From assembly GCA_040388535.1 (NCBI GenBank), contig JAZKBR010000001.1, positions 83,764 through 147,763 of the forward strand: a stretch of 64,000 nt of DNA, in the 5' to 3' direction. This document shows positions 35,098 to 44,584 of the stretch, piece after piece. The notes beneath the pieces were generated by a model. It did not search any database, was not told the DNA's origin, and saw only the letters and a program-made list of their open reading frames with translations. This DNA is from Gemmatimonadota bacterium (GTDB taxonomy: Bacteria > Gemmatimonadota > Gemmatimonadetes > Gemmatimonadales > GWC2-71-9). A program made the translations under genes and the position numbers. Each line of letters begins with the position of its first letter. Positions within the stretch are counted from its first letter, which is position 1.

Positions 35098-37841
35098 CGC
35101 CGCGGCAGGATCCGTCGCAGCGCCGCGAGCCGGCCAAGCACCAGCGGCGTCCCCGCAATATCCTCGATCGCGGCATCATGCCACCCCCAGGCCTCGCGCG
35201 GGCGGTGCAACTCCGCCAGCAATTCTGCGCGCTCGACCCGTGCGAGCAACACGGTGTGATTCCACGCCCAGCGCACCATCAGTGCCCGGCGCGGCGCCGG
35301 CCAGCTCGCCTCGAGTAACTGGAGGGCCTCGGCAGGCCGCCCGGCGTGACGCGCTTCGAGCGCTCGGAGAAAACCGGCGGCGTGCCTGGCATAGGCGGCG
35401 GTATCCGTCGAACCCGCGCCGGCCGCGTCAAGTTTGCCTAGCGCAGTCGTCACCGACGTGCTGTCGCCGAGCCGCTCGTACAATGCACCGAGATAGAACA
35501 CTTCACGCAACTGCGAATATGGCCGCAGGTCGGGGTCGGTCCGCGCTTCGAAACGACTCGACGGCGCCGCGTGCAACGCGTCGAGCGCCCGACGAGTGCG
35601 CGCCGAATCCGCGCGGTCGGCCACGGCAAGCACGGCGAGCGCGCGGGCCTGGGCCGCTCGGAGTGGATCGACGCGTGCCAGCTTCGCGAGCAACGAATCA
35701 CTCTGCGCCCAGCGGTTGAGGCCCGCAGCGAGGTGCGCGCCGATCTCGAGCCCGGCACGACGTGGAAATTCCGCGACCCCATCACTGGTAAGTGGCAGAT
35801 CGTACTCCAGGGCGGTCACGCGATCGCCCGTGAAGGCCGCCATCCGATCGACGGCCATCGCGCGCGCGGTCACATCGACGGCATCCAGCGCGTGCCGGCC
35901 CACCGCGACTCGCGCACTGTCGCGCCGCAGCCCGACTTGCAGCAATCGCAGCTCCGCCAGCCGCGAGTGACCAGGTTCAGCGGCGCCCAACTCGTTCGCC
36001 AGCGAATCGACCAGTGCCTTGTTGCGCTGCAACGCGGCGAGCCGAGCTAGATGCACCATGGCGGTGGCGTGACCGGGCACGAGCGCGAGCACGCGTCGGA
36101 ACGCCGGCTCGCTCTCGACCATTGAACGCCCCATCCACGGGCCAGCATGGAAGAGCACCTCACCGTATTCGAGCCAGGCCTCGACCGAGTGCGGCCGGAC
36201 GGCGACGAGCTGGCGATACGTGCGCTCGGCCTCTGCGGCGTCCCCAAGCCAGAACTGCATGCGTGCCTCGACCAGCATCCGGTCCTTGGACTCGAGTCGG
36301 CCTCGGAAGCTGGCGGCGCGGGCGATTGCTGCCCGCGCGTCGGCGGGCTTGCCGAGCCAGTCCGCCGCGCTGCTCAGGCGATAGAACGCGAGCGCAAAAG
36401 TGGTATCGAGCCGTGTCGCCGACTGGAAATCATCGAACGCCGTGGCGAAATCGCCGCCGCGCATCGCGCGCTCGCCGTCGAGATAGGCCCGTAGCGCCGG
36501 GAGCGAGTTTGTGGTCTGCGCGGCGATCCGTTCGACTTCTGCCTCAGGCCGATTGAGCCGGCCCACCAGCAAGCCGCGCACAAGGTTGTCGACCAGAGCG
36601 AACAGCGAGTCCCGCGATGCCAGCCCGTCGGCACGAGCCAGTTCACGGCCTGAGCTCGCGTAGAGTCGCGCGGTCACCTGCAGCTGGGTCCCCGATTCGA
36701 CGACTGAGCCAAGAATGAACGACGCTCCGCCAAACTGCTCTGACATCCTTTGCCCGAGCAGGAGATCGGCGCCCGCGTTCGCCTCGCGCCCGAGCCGCGC
36801 GTGCAACGCCTGGGGGTCGACGGTGCGGAATCCCGTCGCGCCATCGAGTCGCGAGCCCAGAAGGTCAACCATCCCGTCGCGGAGGTAGGCAAGATCGGCC
36901 GCGCCGCGAATGTTGAAGGGCAGCACGAGCAGATCATCGGACGCATCCGGCACGCGAGGTCGACCGCGCAGGATTGCTGCCCCCGCGACCAGCACCAGCA
37001 GCAGCGCGACCGGAACCCGCCATCGGGACCGTGTCGGCCGCACAACGGTCGCGACACTCTCTGGGGGAGTACCCACGCTGGGTCGCTGCGCCAGGGGCGG
37101 AAGTGCCGGCACCAACGGTGGCTCGCTCGCGCGCAGGGCGGCCAGCCACTGGTCCCAATCGGCACCCGGCGCACTCTCGAGATCCGCCCGATAGCGCACT
37201 TCGAAACGCTCGGCTTCGCTGACCGCACGGCCGCGTTCACCAGCGAGCAGCAGGAGTTCAGAGAGGCGACGGGCCGCGGCGACTTCGAGCGGCTCCAGTT
37301 CCATCAGGCGACGCGCCCAGCCGAGCGCGCCTGGCAGGTCTCCGGCTACGGCAGCACGCTCACGCAGCTCGCGCGCGGCGTCGCCCGCGCGCCGAGCGAA
37401 CCAGGCCCGCTCTTCGTCAAGCCAGCGCTCGAACTCCGGCAAGTCGGCAACGTGAAACGCCGGGAGCAATTCACCGCGATAAGCTGCGAGCGCTACCTCG
37501 AGTTCCCCCGCCTCGATGGCCCGGTCGAACCGGAGCACATCCGCCTCGAGCAATGTCAGGTCGAGGCTGAGTTCTTCGATGCCACGAGAGATCACGACTC
37601 CCTGACCCAGGGCGCGTCGCAGAAAATGCACCGACGCGCGAAGGGCGCCGCGAGCACGCTCCTGGTCCAGCTCGGGCCAGAAGATCGCGACGAGTCGATC
37701 TCGCCGATGATGGCCGCGCGGGCGCGCGAGCGTGAGATACGCCAGGAGCGCCAGCCGCTTCGGCTGCGCCAACACTGCACGTACTTCATCACCATTGGTC
37801 GAGCGGAGGTCGAGGCCACCGAGGAGTTGCAGCGAAATCAT
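35094..37841 (-). CDS. Membrane-tethered SARP/BTAD transcriptional regulator with TPR region
   Basis: 915 residues. N-terminal winged-helix (residues 1-95, QPKRLALLAYLTLARP) and BTAD domain (95-240) as in SARP activators; one transmembrane helix at about 271-290; then an extracytoplasmic TolB/adenylate-cyclase-associated fold (DDLLVLPFNIRG, FILGSVVESGTQLQVTARLY) and a TPR series to the end. The layout is like ToxR/CadC: DNA-binding part inside, sensing part outside. Divergent from the Ig-like lipoprotein gene, a possible target. Confidence 0.85.
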   Translation of the reverse strand: MISLQLLGGLDLRSTNGDEVRAVLAQPKRLALLAYLTLARPRGHHRRDRLVAIFWPELDQERARGALRASVHFLRRALGQGVVISRGIEELSLDLTLLEADVLRFDRAIEAGELEVALAAYRGELLPAFHVADLPEFERWLDEERAWFARRAGDAARELRERAAVAGDLPGALGWARRLMELEPLEVAAARRLSELLLLAGERGRAVSEAERFEVRYRADLESAPGADWDQWLAALRASEPPLVPALPPLAQRPSVGTPPESVATVVRPTRSRWRVPVALLLVLVAGAAILRGRPRVPDASDDLLVLPFNIRGAADLAYLRDGMVDLLGSRLDGATGFRTVDPQALHARLGREANAGADLLLGQRMSEQFGGASFILGSVVESGTQLQVTARLYASSGRELARADGLASRDSLFALVDNLVRGLLVGRLNRPEAEVERIAAQTTNSLPALRAYLDGERAMRGGDFATAFDDFQSATRLDTTFALAFYRLSSAADWLGKPADARAAIARAASFRGRLESKDRMLVEARMQFWLGDAAEAERTYRQLVAVRPHSVEAWLEYGEVLFHAGPWMGRSMVESEPAFRRVLALVPGHATAMVHLARLAALQRNKALVDSLANELGAAEPGHSRLAELRLLQVGLRRDSARVAVGRHALDAVDVTARAMAVDRMAAFTGDRVTALEYDLPLTSDGVAEFPRRAGLEIGAHLAAGLNRWAQSDSLLAKLARVDPLRAAQARALAVLAVADRADSARTRRALDALHAAPSSRFEARTDPDLRPYSQLREVFYLGALYERLGDSTSVTTALGKLDAAGAGSTDTAAYARHAAGFLRALEARHAGRPAEALQLLEASWPAPRRALMVRWAWNHTVLLARVERAELLAELHRPREAWGWHDAAIEDIAGTPLVLGRLAALRRILPRR

Positions 37842-37974
37842 CAGGCGGGAGGTGCTCTCCAGTGCCGTTTTCAGGCGCGAAACGGTTCAGGTCACGGGCA
37901 GGAAACGCTCAGGGAACTGCGGTGGACTAGGCTGAGGCAAGATAGACCACTCCACCGACATTCAGGAGCACCTG

Positions 37975-39912
37975 TTGCACTCCTCCAACACACTCCGGGC
38001 CCACCAGGGCCGGCTCGCTTTCGTATTCGCGCTGCTCACGGCTGCCACCGCGGGCTGCGGCAAGAGCGCCACGGGCAACGATCCCGATCCCGTGGTTCCG
38101 ACCATGGCCATCTCCCTTGTGAGTGCGAACCTCTCGGTAGCACAGAGCGGGAATGGCAACGTGACCGTGAACGTGACTCGCGGCGGCGGCTTTACCGGCA
38201 GTGTGACACTTGCCGTTGAAGGCCTCCCCGCTGGCGTCTCGGCTCCCAATGTCGTGGTGGCATCCGGCGCAACCAGCGCCCTCGTCACCTTCACCGCCAC
38301 CGCAGGCGCGACCACCGGCGCATCGTCGCCGATCATCCGCGCGACCGCCACCGGGGTCTCGGCACAGACAGCCACCGTGTCGCTGACGGTGACGCAGACG
38401 GTCGTCGATCAGCCCGGCTTCACCTTCGCCGTGAATCCGGCCGCGGTCACCATCATCGCCGGCCAGGCGGGTGCGGCCACGGTAGACCTGACCCGTTCCG
38501 GAGGCTTTGCCGGTGCCGTGACCATCACCAGCACCGTACCAGCCGGCATCACCGTCACGCCGACGCCGGCGTCCGTCACCACGAATCAGGGATCGCTCGC
38601 CATCGCCGTGGCCGGCGGCACCGCCGCCGGGAACTACACCGTCACCGTGCGCGGCAACGCCACCGGCCAGACCGAGCGGACTGCAGCACTTGCAGTGACG
38701 GTGACGGCCGCACCCGCAGGTGGAGCCGGCAACACGACCTGGACCTTCTGCCCGACGTTTGGTGTCCCGCTCTGGGTCGCAGTGCAGGACGGCGCTGGCG
38801 CCTGGACTCGCGTCACCGGGGCCGGCAACGCCTACTCCTTTGATATCAACGCGGCCAAGGGTGGCATTGCCTACCTGTTGACGGAGGCGCCCGGGACCGG
38901 CCTCTACCTCTTCTATGGCACCAAGGCCGAACTGCAGGCTCGTGGCGGACAACTCTGTCCGGCCGGCACCGGCGCGACGCGCACCGTCAACGCGACCCTC
39001 GCAGGAATGCCCACGCTGTCGCAGGCGTTGCTCGGGCTCGGGAACGCGGTGGCAACGGTGACGGCGCCGACCACGGCGGCGCAGTGGCTCAAGGTGCAGC
39101 CGGGCAACGTCGATCTCATCGCCGGTCTCTCGACCCTGACGATTGGCGGCGCGGGCGCCACCTTCACGCCGAGCCGGATGCTGACGCGTCGAGGCATCAA
39201 CCCGGCCGACAACGCCTCACTGGGCACCCTCGATTTCAACGGTGCGGAATCGTTCGTGCCGACCACCGCCACGGTCACGCTCAATAACAGTGGCGGTGAA
39301 TTCACGGCGATTGTGGAGTCGTACGCGACGGCGAACAACTCCTTCGCGACCTACTTCATCGACGCTGGCGCCGTCGGCACCGTCCGCACCATCTCCGGAG
39401 TCCCCGGCGCGAAGCAGATTGCCGGCGACCTGCATTTCATCAACGTCTCGGCGGTGCCCTCGCTCGATCCGAACAACACGGCCACCCGCAACGTCGGCCT
39501 GCTCTTCAACACGATGGCGAACAAGACGATGACGTTCGGGCCGGCGCTCACGATTCCCACGGTGACAGTGCTCGCGGCAGCACCGACGGCGCGGCTGCAG
39601 GCGAGTTATCCGGTGCAGGCAGAGTACAATCGCTACTTCACAGCCGACTTCCAGCAGACGACGAACAATCGTCGGGCCCAGGTGCAGATGACGTCGGGCT
39701 GGCTCGCCGGCGCCGGGACTGCCATCCTGGGTGCCCCGGACCTGAGCGCCGTCGCCGGGTGGAACAACGCCTGGGGCCTTGTGGCAGGGAACGCCGTGCA
39801 CTGGACGGTGGCGGCAACGGGATGGGTGCAGGCAGGCGGGATCATCTCGACCCCGTTCGTTGAAGGAGCGGTGTACACGTCAGCCACGAAGCAGGGCGAT
39901 ATCACTCCCTGA
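37975..39912 (+). CDS. Lipoprotein with tandem Ig-like domains
   Basis: 645 residues, TTG start with AGGAG upstream. Lipobox AATAGC with Cys28. Two Ig-like/cadherin-like repeats (about 43-142 and 148-245) share the pattern G-x-A-x-V-x-V-x-R-x-G-G-F-x-G. The remaining 390 residues are Thr/Ala-rich beta structure with a few short cysteine-containing turns. Likely displayed on the surface or in the periplasm; function unknown. Followed by a strong terminator-like hairpin. Confidence 0.7.
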   Translation: MHSSNTLRAHQGRLAFVFALLTAATAGCGKSATGNDPDPVVPTMAISLVSANLSVAQSGNGNVTVNVTRGGGFTGSVTLAVEGLPAGVSAPNVVVASGATSALVTFTATAGATTGASSPIIRATATGVSAQTATVSLTVTQTVVDQPGFTFAVNPAAVTIIAGQAGAATVDLTRSGGFAGAVTITSTVPAGITVTPTPASVTTNQGSLAIAVAGGTAAGNYTVTVRGNATGQTERTAALAVTVTAAPAGGAGNTTWTFCPTFGVPLWVAVQDGAGAWTRVTGAGNAYSFDINAAKGGIAYLLTEAPGTGLYLFYGTKAELQARGGQLCPAGTGATRTVNATLAGMPTLSQALLGLGNAVATVTAPTTAAQWLKVQPGNVDLIAGLSTLTIGGAGATFTPSRMLTRRGINPADNASLGTLDFNGAESFVPTTATVTLNNSGGEFTAIVESYATANNSFATYFIDAGAVGTVRTISGVPGAKQIAGDLHFINVSAVPSLDPNNTATRNVGLLFNTMANKTMTFGPALTIPTVTVLAAAPTARLQASYPVQAEYNRYFTADFQQTTNNRRAQVQMTSGWLAGAGTAILGAPDLSAVAGWNNAWGLVAGNAVHWTVAATGWVQAGGIISTPFVEGAVYTSATKQGDITP

Positions 39913-39931
39913 GTTCGCTTTGCATGCCGGG

Positions 39932-39965
39932 CGAGGGCACGCGTTCTCCGGAGCGCGTGCCCTCG
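39932..39965 (+). terminator. Terminator-like hairpin after the Ig-like lipoprotein gene
   Basis: A 12-bp perfect stem, CGAGGGCACGCG with CGCGTGCCCTCG, around a 10-base loop. No U-tract, which is the pattern of several terminators in this window. Confidence 0.7.
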
Positions 39966-40005
39966 TGCGTTTCACACCGGCGCGATGGCGCTATTCTTGG
40001 GAGCG

Positions 40006-41142
40006 ATGTCGCGACACCCGGATCGACCCGTGAGCGCAATCCTGCCTGAGCTCGAAACTCCTGCCCTGCTGGTCGATCTCGACCGGATGACGGCAAACAT
40101 CGATCGCACGGCGGCGTATGCGGCGGCGCACGGCCTCCGCTACCGCCCCCACGTGAAGACGCACAAGTCATCGTGGGTCGGCGGCCAGCAACTCGCCGCT
40201 GGCGCCACCGGCCTGACCTGCGCGACGCCGCGTGAAGCGGAGGTGATGCGCGCGGTCACCCCCGACCTGATGCTCGCCTACCCAGCGATCGGCGAAGCGA
40301 GAATTCGTCGGGTCGCGGCACTCGCGTCAGGGAGTCAGTTGCGGGTGATGGTCGATTCCGCCGACGCCATCGCGGCCTTGGCGCAGGCGGCCGCACTCGC
40401 TGGTTCCGAAATTGGCGTGCTCGTAGAACTCGATGCCGGGATGCACCGCACCGGGGCGGCCACGCCGGCCGACGTGGTGTCGCTCGCACGGAGGACCGCG
40501 GACACGGTCGGCCTGACCTGGCTCGGCATCGGTTGTTACCCCGGCCATATCCGCAGTGCCACCGACACGGCAGCCCTGGAGCGTTTCGGCGCCCTGCTGG
40601 CGGAAACCACCGATGCGCTCACACGCGCCGGGCTCCCGCCTGCGGTGGTGAGCGCGGGCTCGACGCCGACGCTCTGGGAATCGCATCGCATCGAGGGCCT
40701 CACCGAAATCCGCCCCGGCACCTCGGTGTACAACGATCGCACCACGGCGGAGATCGGGGCCTGCACCTTCGACGATTGCGCCCTCACCGTGCTTGCGACC
40801 GTGATCAGCACCGCCGTCCGTGGTCAGGTCGTCATCGATGCGGGAACCAAGGCACTCGGCCGTGAGCCGATTCGCGGCGCCGAGGCGCCGGGGTTCGGTG
40901 TCCTGCTAGGGCATCCCGAGGCAGTCGTGACGGCGATGTCGGAAGAGCACGGCATGATCGACGTTAGTGGCATCGCGTGGCGTCCGAAGAGCGGTGATCG
41001 TGTCCGGGTGATCCCGAATCACGTCTGTATCGTGGTCCACCTTGCGGATGTCGTGTACGGAGTGCGCGGCGAGGCGATCGAGCGGCACTGGGCCGTCGAG
41101 GCCCGCGGTCGCGAGCCAACCCTGCCGATCCCGGCGCCGTAA
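40006..41142 (+). CDS. D-threonine aldolase / D-serine dehydratase-like PLP enzyme
   Basis: 378 residues from ATG 40006 (GGGAG close upstream); an ATG at 39985 would add 7 residues. N-terminal alanine-racemase-like barrel with the PLP lysine (Lys51) in RPHVKTHK and the motif TPALLVDLDRM; GMHRTGA and GSTPT follow. The C-terminal metal-binding segment PNHVCIVVHLADVVYGVRG carries the His/Cys pair of the DSD1-like family. Cleaves or dehydrates a D-beta-hydroxy amino acid; the exact substrate is not decidable. Confidence 0.85.
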   Translation: MSRHPDRPVSAILPELETPALLVDLDRMTANIDRTAAYAAAHGLRYRPHVKTHKSSWVGGQQLAAGATGLTCATPREAEVMRAVTPDLMLAYPAIGEARIRRVAALASGSQLRVMVDSADAIAALAQAAALAGSEIGVLVELDAGMHRTGAATPADVVSLARRTADTVGLTWLGIGCYPGHIRSATDTAALERFGALLAETTDALTRAGLPPAVVSAGSTPTLWESHRIEGLTEIRPGTSVYNDRTTAEIGACTFDDCALTVLATVISTAVRGQVVIDAGTKALGREPIRGAEAPGFGVLLGHPEAVVTAMSEEHGMIDVSGIAWRPKSGDRVRVIPNHVCIVVHLADVVYGVRGEAIERHWAVEARGREPTLPIPAP

Positions 41143-41149
41143 CACCAGC

Positions 41150-41569
41150 ATGAGAATCCTGGCCGGTGCAGTACTGCTGTTGTTGTCCTCGCTGACGCTC
41201 GCCTCACCCGCCGCGGCGCAACGCGACACGCTGCTGAGTGGCCGCTGGCGCGGGGAGATCGCCCCGATGGGAGATACGCCGTATCGCGTGGCGTGGGTCG
41301 TGACGAATGACAGGAAGGGATCGCATATCGAGCTGCGGATCCTCAACGCCCCCGCCACGATCATGGGAGGGGTACGGCTGAAGCGGAGCCAGCTCACTTT
41401 CACCTGGGCGGCCGGAGGAGCGCGGCCCTTCTTCTGCACTCTGTACCGCGACGGCGACGGTTCGTTCACGGGGACCTGTGACGATCCGGTCATCGGCGAT
41501 ACCGGCGAGCACATCAGCGCCGATGTCACGATGTGGCCGCCGGGGATGCGGCCGCCGCGGGCGCCTTAG
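41150..41569 (+). CDS. Small secreted protein of unknown function
   Basis: 139 residues from ATG 41150, 7 bases after the preceding stop. Signal peptide of about 23 residues ends in AAAQ. The mature part is short beta strands (LLSGRWRGEIAP, LKRSQLTFTWAAGG) like small lipocalin- or META-type domains, with two cysteines (FFCTLYRDGDGSFTGTCDD) that could form a disulfide. No firm family. Overlaps the convergent next gene by 4 bases. Confidence 0.55.
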   Translation: MRILAGAVLLLLSSLTLASPAAAQRDTLLSGRWRGEIAPMGDTPYRVAWVVTNDRKGSHIELRILNAPATIMGGVRLKRSQLTFTWAAGGARPFFCTLYRDGDGSFTGTCDDPVIGDTGEHISADVTMWPPGMRPPRAP

Positions 41570-42690
41570 AGCGAGTCTCTCGGTGGCGGGACGATGCCGC
41601 CGGTTTGCTGCCAGTCGCAGCCGGCCGTATTGATAGTCAGGGCATAGACCGTGTTTTTCATCCCTGCAACGCCCACCGTTCGAGAAAAGAGGAAGAGTGT
41701 ATCACCGGCAAAGAATGGCATCGCCGGTGCGTCGCTCGTCACCGGCAGCAACCCATCGACACAAACGCGCTGGAAATCGCTGGAGAAGACGCTGGCGTAA
41801 AAGCGGAGATCCCGACTCCGGGTCACGTCGCCGACCCGCTTTAAATCGACGTCCAAATGGACGAGCAGCCATGAACCGGATGACATGCGGTGCAAGCCCG
41901 CAGCCAGCGAGGCCACAAGTTTGCCGCGTTCGGATTTGGAGAGCGCTTTCTGACGGGCCCTGATATCGGCCGGCTCGCCGACTCGGCGCGCCGTCGGAAT
42001 GGACACGAAGCCGGTCGCTTGCCCGGCGCGATCGAGGAGGAAGAGTCCCGGCTGCCCGGGGTAGAGCACCACGAAACCCGAGTCCGTTGCTACCACTCGC
42101 GTCTGGCCGAATTGGAGGCCAACAAGGCGAGTCCGTTGCGGAGTCGTCCCCCGCGTGGAGATCACGTTCCCCTTCCACGGCCACACCGCAATCGGAGCTC
42201 GGCTCGCTGTGAGCCCGAAGGTCACCGTGTCGCCACGGCGGGACCAGTACTGATCGGCCAGAGCAAATTCTGGCAGTGCGGCTTCCCGTCGAACAACCCC
42301 GTCAGTAGCGCCGAAGACCACTAACCGCGAACGGTTCGGATCCACGACGGCCAGCAAAGTGTCGCCAGGCAACAGCGCGATCATGAGAGGTGATCGCAAT
42401 TCCCCTGGCCCCTCGCCTTCCCGTCCGATTACCCCAGCGAGCTTCCCTGTCCTGTCGAAGCGCAGCACCTTGTGCACCCCAGGGTCGAGCACGAACAACT
42501 CTCCGTTGCTCCGACGCGCCACCGGCCAGGCATAGTTACCAAGCGGCAACGAGTCTGGTTCCGCGATGGCAACCGAGTCGACGACCGTGACCGTCGGTCC
42601 GCGGGTCGATGCCGGAAGGCGCCGCTGTTCACTGTTGTTCGGGGATGTACAGGCAGGAAGTATCACGAGCAGTGCGAGGGCCAGACGCAT
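41566..42690 (-). CDS. 6-bladed beta-propeller lipoprotein
   Basis: 374 residues. Lipobox ILPAC (Cys14). Blades such as GELFVLDPGVHKVLRFDRTGKLAGVIGREGEGPGEL are those of NHL-like 6-bladed propeller proteins common in Bacteroidota and Gemmatimonadota. A C-terminal region has two cysteines near residues 315 and 364. Function unknown. A 7-bp inverted repeat spans the ribosome-binding region (42692-42715). Confidence 0.75.
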   Translation of the reverse strand: MRLALALLVILPACTSPNNSEQRRLPASTRGPTVTVVDSVAIAEPDSLPLGNYAWPVARRSNGELFVLDPGVHKVLRFDRTGKLAGVIGREGEGPGELRSPLMIALLPGDTLLAVVDPNRSRLVVFGATDGVVRREAALPEFALADQYWSRRGDTVTFGLTASRAPIAVWPWKGNVISTRGTTPQRTRLVGLQFGQTRVVATDSGFVVLYPGQPGLFLLDRAGQATGFVSIPTARRVGEPADIRARQKALSKSERGKLVASLAAGLHRMSSGSWLLVHLDVDLKRVGDVTRSRDLRFYASVFSSDFQRVCVDGLLPVTSDAPAMPFFAGDTLFLFSRTVGVAGMKNTVYALTINTAGCDWQQTGGIVPPPRDSL

Positions 42691-42691
42691 C

Positions 42692-42715
42692 AGGGGGCTC
42701 CGATGAAGGCCCCCT
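42692..42715 (-). promoter_or_regulatory. Inverted repeat occluding the ribosome-binding region of the propeller lipoprotein gene
   Basis: In the transcript AGGGGGC pairs with GCCCCCT, ending two bases before the ATG; the only GGAG-like sequence lies at the loop edge. It could dampen or regulate translation. Confidence 0.4.
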
Positions 42716-42780
42716 ACGATCGCACCGGGGAGTGAACCCGGCGTGGCGATCGGATGACAGTACGATGACAGCGGCCCGGG

Positions 42781-43686
42781 CTAGTGCGTCCCCGCCACCA
42801 CCACGCTCACCGGTACCCGCCAGAAACTCGAGTAATCCCTGGTGAAGTGCAGATAGCAGCCATCGGCCGAGAACCAGAGGAAGTTCGGCGCGCCCTCGCC
42901 GAGCCCGCCGCCAGCCGGCACCAGGGGACTCCAGCCAGCGCCGGTCCGCCGTGAGACAAAGAAGATCGCAGGCAGCCGCCGTCGACCCGACACCTTCGAT
43001 ACCTGCACCAGTGCGCTGCTATCAGGCATCACTCTCGCGCGCCACACAAACGCGGTGTCGCCCAGCTGCCCACGCCAGTAGTCGGTGACCGGGTCAGGGA
43101 CTACTTCCGGCTCCGTGGCGTAGCTCGTACCCAGCCAGTGCAGACGCAGCGTTTCACCACGACTGAAGTCGGGCGGTGCTCGCTCGTAGGTGAGATTTCC
43201 CTCGGCGTCCTGGCGCAATCCGGAGTGGTAGTACCCCAGCCGCGAGGCAGCAAGAAGTTGTGGCGCGGCCCAGCCGTCGCCTTCGCGCATCGTCATCCAG
43301 AGATGCGCGTTGGGATGACTGCTGGTGTCACCCGCCACCGGCCGATACGACGAGAAGACCATGCGCCGGCCATCGGGAGAAAACGACGGGTACAGATCCG
43401 ACCACTCGCCCCCGAGGTCGACACGCTGCTCCGGTCCCCAGGTATCGCCTCGCCGGACCGAGCGGAAGATCCGGTAATCCTCGCTGCGCAGCGCGCCGAC
43501 CTTGCGGAAGAAGTAGAACGCGCTGCCGTCAGGCGTCATCACCGAGGCGTAGATCCGGCCGGTATCGGCCAGCGCCATCACCGGCCCGAATGGCACGGCG
43601 GCACCGGTGGCATTCGTACAGGCGCCTTGCGCGCGCAATGCACCGGGCACCAGCAACGCGACGAGCAGAAGGCCACTCTGCCTCAC
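42781..43686 (-). CDS. Secreted TolB/PD40-like propeller protein
   Basis: 301 residues from the GTG at 43686 that overlaps the esterase stop (GTGA); the longer open frame reads antisense-like sequence. Signal peptide MRQSGLLLVALLVPGALRAQ. SPDGRRMVFSSYRP and similar blades mark PD40 repeats. Cysteines near 24 and 278. Function unknown, coupled to the esterase gene. Confidence 0.7.
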   Translation of the reverse strand: MRQSGLLLVALLVPGALRAQGACTNATGAAVPFGPVMALADTGRIYASVMTPDGSAFYFFRKVGALRSEDYRIFRSVRRGDTWGPEQRVDLGGEWSDLYPSFSPDGRRMVFSSYRPVAGDTSSHPNAHLWMTMREGDGWAAPQLLAASRLGYYHSGLRQDAEGNLTYERAPPDFSRGETLRLHWLGTSYATEPEVVPDPVTDYWRGQLGDTAFVWRARVMPDSSALVQVSKVSGRRRLPAIFFVSRRTGAGWSPLVPAGGGLGEGAPNFLWFSADGCYLHFTRDYSSFWRVPVSVVVAGTH

Positions 43687-44456
43687 CGCAGGAACCAGGC
43701 AACCGCAGCGGTGGCAGTCGCGGCCCGCACGGTGTGAGGCCCATCGAACGGCTCGAAGGTCACGGTATAACCGCGCCCCTGAAGGGTGGGGACAATCCCA
43801 CTCGCGGTGTTGTCGTACGAAAGCACCTGATCCTGCCGTCCATGCGAAATGAAGAACAGCGGCTTGCCCGTCGGCGGTGTATCCGACGACGGCACGAACC
43901 CGGGCGAAAACGCGATGACCTTCGAGAAGAGATCGCCGTTGGTGAGGCCGAGCGTGAGGGTATACGAGGCGCCGTCGGAGAAGCCGGCGACACCGATGTG
44001 ATTCGACTGCACGTTGTATCGATCGAAGGCGAACTGCAGCGCGCGATTGATGTAGCTGACGTCGGGACCGAACGAGCCGCGAATCCCGTCCCACGTCGCA
44101 TCACGCGAATCCACCGCCAGCAGCAGGAATCCGTTCTGCTCGGCCTGCCCCTGAAGCAGGCCCAGCATTTCGGATGCCGCCTGCCCGGCGCCGTGCAGGG
44201 CGAGCAAGAGTGGCATCGCCACACCGGTATAGCTCGACGGCACGAAGAGCGTGCCATCGCGACCGCTCGCGAGTCCGAGCGGAATGCTGCCGGTCGCGGT
44301 CGCGGTTCCGCCAACGACCTCACGTGCCGAGAGGCGAGACGAGCCGCCACCGGTCTCGTAACTCTCGGCCGGTGCGGGACAGCCAGCAGCGCCGAGCGAG
44401 CCGGCGGCAAGGGCGAACGCGGTCAGGGCAGCGCGGAGGCGGTGAAATGTCGTCAT
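43683..44456 (-). CDS. Alpha/beta-hydrolase lipoprotein (PHB-depolymerase/phospholipase-type esterase)
   Basis: 257 residues. Lipobox LGAAGC (Cys26). The hydrolase core shows LLLALHGAG (oxyanion region), the nucleophile elbow GFSDGAS, HGRQDQV with the acid residue and a C-terminal histidine in GPHTV. Ser, Asp and His in this order fit esterases of the Esterase_phd/LpqC type. Substrate unknown; acts outside the cytoplasm. Confidence 0.8.
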   Translation of the reverse strand: MTTFHRLRAALTAFALAAGSLGAAGCPAPAESYETGGGSSRLSAREVVGGTATATGSIPLGLASGRDGTLFVPSSYTGVAMPLLLALHGAGQAASEMLGLLQGQAEQNGFLLLAVDSRDATWDGIRGSFGPDVSYINRALQFAFDRYNVQSNHIGVAGFSDGASYTLTLGLTNGDLFSKVIAFSPGFVPSSDTPPTGKPLFFISHGRQDQVLSYDNTASGIVPTLQGRGYTVTFEPFDGPHTVRAATATAAVAWFLR

Positions 44457-44528
44457 CGGGGAAAGATGCGTGCCGCTGCCCGCCCCGCGGAAGTCGGGAA
44501 AGCGAAGAGGTACGATAGAATTGTTCCA

Positions 44529-44577
44529 GCAGGGTGGTCCAGTGCAGAGCGCCGGGACAATCGCCCCGGCACCCTGC
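44529..44577 (-). terminator. Terminator-like hairpin after the TonB receptor gene
   Basis: Nested inverted repeats: CAGGGT/ACCCTG outside and GCCGGG (44551-44556) with CCCGGC (44565-44570) inside, starting 8 bases after the receptor stop codon. Confidence 0.6.
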
Positions 44578-44584
44578 CAGCGTA

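Noticed and set aside
36750-38219. 489-residue plus-strand open frame over the SARP gene and its upstream gap
   Set aside because: Composition of a shadow; the SARP-BTAD frame on the minus strand is unambiguous.
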